From assembly GCA_019095985.1 (NCBI GenBank), contig CM032661.1:28812346-28876345 (forward strand): a DNA stretch of 64,000 bases. The letters are read 5' to 3'. The notes beneath the pieces were generated by a model. It saw nothing but the letters and a program-made list of their open reading frames with translations. It ran no database searches and was not told the origin of the DNA. The position numbers and the translations under genes were made by a program. Of this stretch, positions 13,393 through 23,800 are shown in pieces. The first letter of the stretch is position 1, and every line of letters begins with the position of its first letter. The DNA comes from Streblospio benedicti. Its lineage: Eukaryota > Annelida > Polychaeta > Spionida > Spionidae.

Positions 13393-13980
13393 AGGTCGAA
13401 GAAGCAAATTGCTTCTATGAAATAGGCAATATTGAACGTGAACGCCATCAAGCAATTACGTCGCCCTTCATTTTAGACTATTGTGCCATCTTCTATCCAT
13501 GCAAAAAAGCACTTATAACATATTCTTTTAAAGAACACAATGTAACAGTATATATAGTGTACGCTATTTATGTTTTAACTAATTCTTAAAAAAATGAAAT
13601 CAAGGATAAAGAATGTAGTGGGGGATATTTAGTCACCTAATTTTAACACCTGAAAATGTCATCACTACGAAAACGAGTTCACACTTAATGACAGTTAAAT
13701 TAAACAGCTTTGTATGTTTGTTATTTGAGAAGAGTAAGAAATATTGCCATTATTGTACAAATTTTAGCCTATGCATTGTCCGCAGATCTTGATCATGAGA
13801 CTTCACCTGTGCCTTAGTCCATAATGACTTCAGTAGGCCTACTAATTCTTGTTTTCATAGATTGAAAAATATGGTATCCATATCCAGAAATTAATGAATA
13901 AATAATCAGTGTGGTTTACCTGTTTTTATTGTTTTAAATAAGAAACAAAATGAGAATGCTGAAAATGAACAATTATCACA
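13393..13980. other. Intergenic region downstream of MRPL17
   Basis: AT-rich sequence without a supported exon. The 3' untranslated region of MRPL17 should occupy its right-hand end. Confidence 0.4.
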
Positions 13981-16927
13981 TTACGAGGGTTTTTCGCTCG
14001 ATGAAGAATTTGAAATGTCCATTTGACTCAACGTGTCTGTAACATTTGACATTGTCTGTTGTGCAAGTTCTTCTGAATGTTCTGTTGTGTTTAATTCATT
14101 TGCTATGTGCTCATATTTTTCTCTCCGGTAGTCTTTCCTTGCTTCATCTAACAGCACATTTACAAGACTATTGCGAAAGTCATTCTGTTTAGGAACCACA
14201 GGAGGCCATGGATTACCTAAAATTGAATGAAAGCAATCTTGTAACTGACATATGACCAAAAGATAAAAAAAAAAAATAAGTCAAGTTCAGAAATGAATAG
14301 TGAATGCTCAAGAAACATTGCAACCAAAGTTGACAATCAAAATGAGCAACCAATGTTGACAATCAAAATGAGTGAGCTTATAAACATTTTTCTAATGAAT
14401 AATATAATATACATATTATACATGATACTACTACTCCATAAAAGCCGTATTCATGTCCTCCACAAAAAAGCAGAACATAAACATATGTTGGACATAGGCT
14501 GATGAGAATACTGAATTGCCTATGTAAACATGTTTAAATTTTTTCAACAAAATCTAGATAAAAATCAAAACCGAGAATGCATTTTATTCTCCATTTAGAT
14601 AAGGCATCTAAACTTTAGCATCTATGGGGCTTTGAACATCCACATCATCGACTTTGGATCTTCTTACATGATAACCATGCGTCCTGTGTGATATATAAAT
14701 AATCATACCTTTGAGTTCTAGAACGCCAAGTTTCTTGGGCTTGCCAGGGACCTCTGTGGGGAGGGTGTAGAGGCTGGTAACTGGCCCAGTGTACGACTGG
14801 TAGCGAGGCACCAACACCTTGAACAGCTTATGGATCAGGTCTTTCTCCTACATATGATGAAATATGAAATGGGTTATGGACTTCTAATGACACAAGTATG
14901 ATAAAAGTTATGGTGATAATAATTTCTACTTAAAGTCTTAAAGGATATGCTTAGTACATCTGTAGCTAAACAAGTAGTGCGCTCTTTATTATTTTAAGGC
15001 GGCAGTAACTTAATTAGTTGGATGACGAACCCATCGAATTGCTGCCTAGGCTCCCGGTAGATGAATAAATTGGGATCAATAGCAATGTTTTTATAGCCGG
15101 CGCCGACCATTCAAGACAGTAGCTGTTCTTATTTCCTAGTCCGGGATTCCCCAACTGTAGTACTGCTAACGAGTTTATAATTGAAAAATCTGCAGCACAC
15201 AGCAGCAAGGCTATTCATAGACGCGGGATCAGCTGCAAAGCCACAGCTAGCTGCAGCTATTAATAGACTCTACCGCAATGATACTTCATGTACTTATAAC
15301 TTTTCATTCATGTTAGTTAGACTATTTGTGGCAATTGTGTTATTTAATTGATGTATCCACTAATTAATGGTTGCTTTTTGAAAGGTCATTTATATTTAAT
15401 TGATATATCCACTAATTAATGTTTTCTTTTTGAAAGGTCATTTAAATAGGAATGATAAGCCTTAGGAGAACAATTAATGGGAACAATGAAGCTAAACCAC
15501 TTATAATTTATTAGCCACATCAACTAGTCAGAAGGGCTTATCCAACCAGTAACCATATAAAGTATTTACACAATGTATTAGTATTTATGCACATGTATGC
15601 TCCAAAACCTGGGATGATAACTGCATTCTGCATATATATGTATATTTACCTTTTCAAAAGAAAGGAGGGGGGATAAAAAAGCGACACTATTTGTATTTAT
15701 ATTTTTTGAAATAAAATATCCACCACATAAACCAAAAATTTACGTCATCCAACTAATTAAGTTACTGCCGCCTAATCAAGTAGTTAAAATGGAAACTTTT
15801 CAGTGAATTACTCACCAAAAGCCAATAGTCTGCCACCTCCATCATTTTGGGATTTTTGTCGCCCAACTTTGAAGCTTCTTGAACTAGCTGAAATGTAAGT
15901 AGACTTTTAGTTAATTTGACAAAACATTAAAAAATATCTACACAAAGTACAGCAATTGAGAATTCCAGAATTTTCTTACGTGTAATACTTTTCTTTCAAC
16001 AAACTGTATAAAAGATATTGCATACATATTAGACCTGAACTGTACAGTTTACAGTTTAAAGAGTTTGCAACCTTCCATCTGGCTAGATGCTTATAGCTTG
16101 GGTAAATAAAGAAGACTGAAAGAGAAGGTGTTAGTGGGACAAATAAAGAAAAAAAATACGGTGGGGGGATGAAATGTTAGTAGAGTGGAAGATAAAAGCA
16201 GAGATGAGAAGAAAGGGGTTAGTAAGGTAGGGGATGAGTCACATTGGAAATCTTACTCTTGAAGACCTCCAGTGATTTGGATGACAGTGTGTCTCTAGGG
16301 AGCTGGTTCCAATCTACTATTGTACGAGGGAAAAATGAAATGTATGCTTCTATGTCCAGTGATTTTCATTATCTATATGATTTTAATAATTGTGTTTATT
16401 TCCATCACTTACATTCTATTAAATGTGAAAAACCAACAAGTCAGATTTATGATAGTTCTAATATGATGCACCACACCATAACCTGCATTATCTAGCCCCC
16501 GGGAATAGGGTTTTTTTGGCCCGTGAGCAGACAAAAAAAACGATTTTCAGCAATTTTTTTAACACGTCAACCAATCCCTGGCAAGTCGTTGCTGGAAACA
16601 TTATTGATTTCAGTAGTAAATCATCCAGAAACCAATTCTAAATCAACAAGATTACACACCAATAATTGGCAATTACTTCAAAATTTCTGGATTATACAAA
16701 TTCACACGCGTGAAAAATGTTGAAAATTGACGCACCCTTTCAGCATAGCCACGAGCTTCATCTACATAATCTCGAGGTCCTTCTATACGTTCATGCCTAA
16801 TTAGTGCAGAGACCATTTGCTGAAGTCGCTTGATCCTACCCTGAGGTCCAAAGCCCCTGCCATCTTCTCCTCGCCCCATGGCCTTTGGCATGTTTCGTTG
16901 GGTTTTCCTGAATGGAATTCGCAACAT
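13981..16927 (-). CDS. MRPL17: Mitochondrial large-subunit ribosomal protein bL17m
   Basis: Exons in transcript order: 16927-16736, 15887-15816, 14847-14709, 14216-13981 (stop TAA). Phases 0, 0 and 1 join cleanly into about 213 residues. Exon 1 has GFGPQGRIKRLQQMVSALIR and HERIEGP; exons 1-2 join as YAER-LVQEASKLGDKNPKMM; exon 3 has EKDLIHKLFKVLVPRYQSYT; exon 4 starts GNPWPPVVP. These match animal MRPL17 in order ([37 protein letters not shown], EYKGN). bL17m is part of the mitochondrial 39S subunit near the polypeptide exit. The C-terminus is Ser-rich and variable. Exon 1 is present a second time, identical, at 20316-20125. The true promoter probably lies between MRPL17 and MAEL. Confidence 0.93.
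14998..15772. mobile_element. PIF/Harbinger-like MITE, 775 bp
   Basis: Perfect 30-bp terminal inverted repeats run from 14998-15027 and 15743-15772, beginning ggcggcagtaacttaattag. The element is flanked by TAA on both sides (14995-14997 and 15773-15775), the TWA target typical of PIF/Harbinger. It has no transposase frame and lies in the intron between MRPL17 exons 2 and 3. Perfect ends suggest recent insertion. Confidence 0.8.
15345..15442. repeat. Two tandem copies inside the Harbinger-like MITE
   Basis: A unit of about 50 bp containing atccactaattaatg and tttttgaaaggtcattta occurs twice in a row with few differences. Confidence 0.7.
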
Positions 16928-17483
16928 ATTGACTTAATACGCACACAATTGAATGTGTGGGAAAGTAAAAATGTCAAAATTTGGGAATGTCAAATATAAA
17001 AAATGGACTCTCATGCGTTTCTGCGGGCCTAAAATATAGTTTCATCCTCAATATCACAGCCTTAATATTTGTAACGACGAAACTTTCAGAAATGATAGAG
17101 GCTGATGTTTAGTAAACTAAGTATTAAACCATTTTATTTTCATTTTATGAATTTTGCTGTTTAACGTTAAAATTAAGATTTTATGTAAGCGTACTGCATT
17201 CATTACAGTAATAGAAATAACTTATATCAAATGTTTTGTCAAAACCCAGTGACAATATACGACAATTTAATGCATTCATGAAATTGTGAACACCTAAAAA
17301 AAAGCTAAATGGTGATATGAGCTCTAACTTATAACCAACCAAGGAAGTACCAGGGGTGACACAGCTGGACCAGCCGAGAAATTTTCTTGAAACTCATATG
17401 ACCTGTGGATTATTGCCCCATGTAACTCGGTTAAAAATGGGTGCAAAGAAAAACAATCACGGTGCACCGGACTTATTGGATCA
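16440..17483. repeat. First clean copy of the MRPL17/MAEL promoter segment
   Basis: This is nearly identical to 19829-20880 at an offset of 3389 bp. It holds MRPL17 exon 1 (16927-16736) and the start of MAEL exon 1 (ATG at 17437). At about 17484 it runs directly into a homopolymer block. The few differences are one-base indels in runs (for example aaaaatggg against aaaaaatggg), as expected for sequencing error rather than divergence. Confidence 0.8.
17437..17483 (+). pseudogene. Partial, frame-damaged copy of MAEL exon 1
   Basis: The ATG and the first residues match MAEL exon 1 at 20826, but runs are one base shorter and the exon is cut at the start of the homopolymer block, so it cannot encode the HMG box. 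It is most likely an assembly duplicate. Confidence 0.65.
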
Positions 17484-19828
17484 CATTTTTTTTTGGGGCT
17501 TTTTTTTTTTTTTTTTCCCCTTTTGAAAAGTTTTTTTTAAAGAGTTTCCCCTTTTTAAAATTTTAAAAAATTTGTTTAAAAATTTTAATTTTTATAAATA
17601 AAAAAAAAAAATTTTGGGGAAAGCAAAAAAATTAAAAAACAAAAAAAAATTTTTTTGGGGGGTTTTGGGGGTTTTAAAATTTTAAAATTTGGAAAATTTA
17701 AAATTTTTTTGGGTAAATTTTTTTAAAATTTTTTTAAAATTTTTAAAATTTAAAAAATTCATTTTTTAACCCTTTAACCTTTAAAATTTTTTTTTAAAAC
17801 CCTTTTCCCGGCCCCTGAAATTTTTAAAAACCCCCAAAAATTTCCAATTTTTTAAATTTTAAAACCCCGGAAATTTGTAAAAATTTTTCTATTAACCCCC
17901 ATTCAAAAAAAATTTTTAAAAAATTGTTTTTTAAAATTTTTAAATAAAATTACAAAAATTTGAAATAACCCCCCTTTTGGGGGGAAGAAAAAAAACCCCA
18001 GTTTAAAATTAAGAAAAATTTAAAAAGGGGTCTTTGGGTTTTCCAAAAAAAAAATCTAAAACCCCCAAAAGCCTTAATTTTTTTTTTAAAAAATTAAAAT
18101 TTGATTAAACCCTTTTTTAAAAATTAAAAATTTTTTTTTTTCTTTTAAATTAAAATTGTTTTTATTAAGCTATCCAATTACATAAAGAAATAATTATATA
18201 AATTTTTTTTAAACCCCCGGGAAAAAACAATTTAAGTTTCAAAAATTTAAAACCCCAAAAAAAAAAGGGGGGTTAAAAACCAACCAAGGAATCTTTACAC
18301 ATTGGGGAAAATTTTCTTGAAATCATAGGCCCTTATTTCCCCTAATGGTTAAAAAATTAAAAAAAAAATCCCCCGGCTTTTTTTTATAAAAATTTTGAAC
18401 CCTTCTTTGGGGGGGGGACTCAAATATATTATAAAATTTTCCCCCAGGGTTTGGAGGTAAATGCAAAGAAATGTCTTTTTTTATACTGTTTTTTAAATTT
18501 TTAAAGCCAAAAACCCCTAAAAATTTGGGGGTTAAATTTTGTTACTTAAAATTTTTTGATTAAAAGAAACTATTTATATTTTTAATACGGGCCCCCTTTT
18601 TTTATAAAAAAATTTTTTTTTTTTTTTTTAAAAACCCCCCTTGCTTTCCTCTAAAAAATTTTTTTAAAACCCAATGTCCCTACAAACTTGTAACAAAGCT
18701 TCGATCCTTTAACCCGTAGGCAAGGAGAAATATTCCTGAATCGACAATATTTTACCAAATGTCATGGCGTCTTTGTTTACGTTTTCACACGGGTCTAGTC
18801 CCCTGGGGGGCTGCCAAAAATTTTTAAATTTGATTACCGGGTTACAGTTTATTCCATGCTATATACTTTTTATAAACAATAAATAGAATTATTGAAGCCT
18901 TTAACAATGAGAACAAAAAAACATGGTTTAACAGGTGATGAGTTTCTTGACTCAAGCCAAAACAACTTATGTCCTTGAAAAATCTTGCTTTATAACGTTT
19001 TAAAAAAGGGAAAAAATAAAAAACGAAACTCATTTTTTTGCAAAAATTGACAAAGGGAAAAATTTCCTGATAAAAATAAACATGTAAATAAAAAGGATCA
19101 TAATAGTTAGTGATGGGGGAAAGGACGCCTTTGCATAATTTTTTTACATGGTTGACCCATTGATTACCCATTCAATCGAAATCCTTGAATTTGTTTTAAA
19201 GAAATAATTAAAAATAAAGATTGGAAGAAAAAAAAAGGGTTTTCCTTTTTTTTTTTTGGGTTTTTTCTCCAGTAAAAAAACCCAAAAAGCCCGTTTTAAA
19301 AATACATTAAAAAAAAATTGGGGGTTAAATGAAATATTAACGGAAATCTAAATATCAATTTTAAAAACCCCCAAAAATTCTATAGTCATTATGTTTGGCA
19401 ATTTATCGATCAAATCATGACAGTCCCATGATTCGACTCTTCATAAACGATTGGGGCGATATGATCGCCTCCTCATAATAATAGTCGAAGATTCGTATTT
19501 ATGTCCCACATAGGTTGAAAAACATAGATTCTGGATAACTATACATTATTACTTGGGAGGATTCAGAAATGAGTAAACTCCGTTTTCTTTTTATCCCAAA
19601 AATATGTGACGCCAAAATCAGGTTTTAGTCAACAGAATCTAGATCAGATCTAGTAAAAATTTTTTTTGCTTTACATTCAACATAAAATTTATTCCTCCCA
19701 AAACTATATTTTACAACCTATTAAATATGTCCCCAATCAATGTATATATTGGTTCCTCACAACTGTAGTCGACTAATACTAAAACGGGGCGGGGCGGATG
19801 GTAAAAGCAAAACCCCCCCCGTTGTTAA
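17484..19828. other. Corrupted copy of about 20.6-22.5 kb (probable assembly artefact)
   Basis: To about 18660 it is mostly homopolymer runs; from there it becomes readable and follows 21255-22500 step by step (aggcaaggagaaatattcct at 18720 and 21300; ttggcaatttatcgatcaaa near 19397 and 22065). Near 18285-18345 it again resembles 20725-20785 (aaccaaccaaggaa, attttcttgaaa). Bases are often replaced by their neighbour. It ends where the next clean copy starts. Confidence 0.75.
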
Positions 19829-20124
19829 GTCAGATTTATGATAGTTCTAATATGATGCACCACACCATAACCTGCATTATCTAGCCCCCGGGAATAGGGT
19901 TTTTTTGGCCCGTGAGCAGACAAAAAAAACGATTTTCAGCAATTTTTTTAACACGTCAACCAATCCCTGGCAAGTCGTTGCTGGAAACATTATTGATTTC
20001 AGTAGTAAATCATCCAGAAACCAATTCTAAATCAACAAGATTACACACCAATAATTGGCAATTACTTCAAAATTTCTGGATTATACAAATTCACACGCGT
20101 GAAAAATGTTGAAAATTGACGCAC

Positions 20125-20316
20125 CCTTTCAGCATAGCCACGAGCTTCATCTACATAATCTCGAGGTCCTTCTATACGTTCATGCCTAATTAGTGCAGAG
20201 ACCATTTGCTGAAGTCGCTTGATCCTACCCTGAGGTCCAAAGCCCCTGCCATCTTCTCCTCGCCCCATGGCCTTTGGCATGTTTCGTTGGGTTTTCCTGA
20301 ATGGAATTCGCAACAT
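20125..20316 (-). CDS. MRPL17: Second copy of MRPL17 exon 1
   Basis: Its 64 codons are identical to exon 1 at 16927-16736, with the same GT donor. No second copy of exons 2-4 exists, so this is not a second gene. If the duplication is false, this and 16927-16736 are one exon. Confidence 0.75.
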
Positions 20317-20825
20317 ATTGACTTAATACGCACACAATTGAATGTGTGGGAAAGTAAAAATGTCAAAATTTGGGAATGTCAAATATAAAAAATGGACTCT
20401 CATGCGTTTCTGCGGGCCTAAAATATAGTTTCATCCTCAATATCACAGCCTTAATATTTGTAACGACGAAACTTTCAGAAATGATAGAGGCTGATGTTTA
20501 GTAAACTAGGTATTAAACCATTTATTTTTCATTTTATGAATTTTGCTGTTTAACGTTAAAATTAAGATTTTATGTAAGCGTACTGCATTCATTACAGTAA
20601 TAGAAATGGCAACTTATATCAAATGTTTTGTCAAAACCCAGTGACAATATACGACAATTTAATGCATTCATGAAATTGTGAACACCCACAAAAAGCTAAA
20701 TGGTGATATGAGCTCTAACTTATAACCAACCAAGGAAGTACCGGGGTGACACAGCTGGACCAGCCGAGAAATTTTCTTGAAACTCATATGACCTGCGGAT
20801 TATTGCCCCGTAACTCGGTTAAAAA
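20317..20825. promoter_or_regulatory. Presumed shared promoter between MRPL17 and MAEL
   Basis: 509 bp separate the two diverging start codons. Neither gene shows another upstream exon, so both 5' untranslated regions and promoters must fit here unless an untranslated exon was missed. I saw no clear TATA box or named motif; the call rests on gene arrangement. Confidence 0.55.
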
Positions 20826-23800
20826 ATGGGTGCAAAGAAAAAACAATCACGGTGCACCGGACTTTATTGGTTTATGCAACATTTGAAGCCTTCGTTGTTG
20901 AGGGAAGGACGTACAAATATGGGCATTGATGAAATTCTCCCCATCGCCCGCCCGTTATGGCAGGTAACGCATGACTGAACATGATCAGATGTCATTTTTC
21001 TGCAGTACTAGTACTTTAAATTAAATTATAGTCAACCACTGTGAAAGTTTCGGGTTGACAATTATTGTATGGGGGACAATTCAATTAGCTGTATATTAAA
21101 AGCTCAAACTACTTGTGACCGTGCCATGGTCGTTTACAGTACTGGCCGTTCACATATATTTCGGTATACAAGAAATATTGTGTTTTTGCTTTTCATGTCC
21201 ATCAACCAGCGTCCGTTGCTATTCCTGCTAAAACTATATTTCACAACCTAATATGTCCCTACAAACTTAGTAACAAAAGCTTCGATCCTTACAACTGTAG
21301 GCAAGGAGAAATATTCCTGAATCGACAATATTTTACCAAATGTCATGGCGTCTTTTGTTTACGTTTTGCACAGCACGCGTGAATCTAGTCCAGCTAGGGA
21401 GCGCTGCATTTCTGATATAATTCATACGAAATTTTAAATTTGATTACCGACGATTACAGCCAATCATTCCATGCTTTTATAAACAATAAATAGAATTATT
21501 GAAGCCTTAATAAGCAATGAGAACAAAATAACATGGTTTAACAGGTGATGAGTTTCTTGACTCAAGACCAAAACAACTTATGCTCCTTGAAAAATCTTGC
21601 GTTCATAACATAATTAATGAAAATAGCGTCAAAAACGTAAAAAAATCGAATACTCATTTTTCTGCAGTAAAGTTGACAAGGAAAATTCCCGTGATAAAAA
21701 TAAACATGTAAATAATAAAGGTATCATAATAGTTAGTGATGGGAATCGGACGCTCTTTGCATAATCTAATTTTTACATGGTTGACCGATTGATTACCGAT
21801 TCAGATCGATAATCCTTGAATTTGTTTTAAAGAAATACATTAAATACAAATAAAGATTGGAAGAAAAAATAGCGGTTTCACTTATCTTTTTTCGATGTTG
21901 TGTTCTGTTCTCTACACAGTCAAAAAAACCAAAATGCTCCGTACGAAAACTACATCGTGAGAAACAACATCAACATCCGGGTTTGAAATGAAATATTAAC
22001 AGGCAAATTACTAAATATCTACGTATTGTAACTTGTGTGAAAAATTGCTATAGTCATTATGTTTGGCAATTTATCGATCAAATCATGACAGGTCCGATCA
22101 ATTCTGACTCTGTCATAGAACGATGCGATGAGCGATATGATCGATCGCTCCATCACTAATAATAGTCGAAGATTCGTATTGTATGTCCACACATAGGTTG
22201 AAAAACATAGATTCTGGATAACTATACATTATTACTGTGGTAGGATTCAGAAATGAGTAAACTCTGTTTTTCTTGTATACCGAAAAATATGTGAACGACC
22301 AATACAGTGATATCTAGTCTAGATCTAGAATCGAGATCCAGATCTAGTACAAGAAATATTGTTTTTGCTTTACATGTCCAACATACAGCATCCATTGCTA
22401 TTCCTCCTAATACTATATTTTACAACCTATTAAATATGTCCCTACAATCAATGTATATATTGGTTCCTCACAACTAGGTACGACTAATACTAAAACACGG
22501 GACGGAACGGGATGGTACACATCGTACATAACGTCCCGGGGCGTCCCGTGAGTTAATTAATGATGATATCCATCGTTTTCTATGGTAGATAAAGTGTTCT
22601 GTGTTTTCAAGGGCTCTGACCATCAGACATGTCCGTCCCATGGCGTCATGTGACGTCCCGGGGCGTCCTGTGAGTTCATTAATGATGATATTCATCGTTT
22701 TCTATGGTGGTTATAGTGTTCCATGTTTTCAAGGGCTCTGACCATCAGACATAACGTCCCGTGGCGTCCCACCATCACAGAGAATGAATCTGAATGTTAG
22801 GCTATCACCGTTTTTGTTAGGATGTACTTTGCCAAACATTCAACCACAGAGCTACGTAAATATGAGCCTTGTGCACTGTCATATATGTCATTGACACCAT
22901 CATCACGGTGCGGCGGTGTAATGTGGATACCAGGATCCAATTTTGACCTTTGCCAAATGGATCCGTGTTCACTATTTGAACAGCTGGTCCTTGCATGGGT
23001 TCTGCTCTCCTTGAACAGACGCTCAAGCAAGACTCCATGCCACTAATAGTGGGAAACTGACTTTTGCATGCTGCCATGCAGTAGTCAATGTCATTCAACC
23101 AACCCTCATCCTCTTCTTCATTTACGAGAGCACGTTCACGAACGTTGTCAGCGTTCCGCCAGCCGGTAAGGCTCTGTTTGATACCTATGCATTAGTATGG
23201 GATTTGCTCAATAGAAAAGTCATTAAAGTGATCAACACAACAGCATGCGATGCCGTACGGTGCGATCGTGTCAATTGCCCCCTCCAGGCGATCGAGAAAT
23301 TTGCAGTACTAGTATGGCAGCTGTCTGCTCATGTATGGCATAGTACAGCAGAATTTCACCGTGGGTTTAACACCATGTAAACTGCATTGGAGGAATCGGC
23401 AAGAATTGTTTGCATGCCATACGGCGTACGTCTATGGGTTTTGCTCCTCAGTAAAATCTTGCGTTCATATCGTAGATAACATAAATAAGATCCAAAATGT
23501 TATCAAATCGACACTTAGTTTTCTTCAGTACACTTAAAGAAAATTCCTGTAATAAAGATAAACATATAAATAACAAAAGTATCATAATGGGCGAAGATTC
23601 GTGTTGCATGTCTACATATACAATGTAGGTTGAAAAATGTAGACTGGATAACTATACATTATTACTATGGTAGCAACAAGTATCACTAATTTTGTGCTAA
23701 ATCCATTTAAACTTACAATAATTGTCTTAATATTTTCAGACATTTTCCATGTCCATCGTCTGAGACTTTCCCTGACTGACTTCCACTTCTGTCACGTGCT

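Larger units (their letters stand above)
19829..20880. repeat. Second clean copy of the MRPL17/MAEL promoter segment
   Basis: Partner of 16440-17483. This copy is intact through MAEL exon 1 and continues into MAEL intron 1, so it is the one joined to the rest of MAEL, while the first copy is joined to the rest of MRPL17. A single genomic segment lying between the two genes would explain both. Confidence 0.8.
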
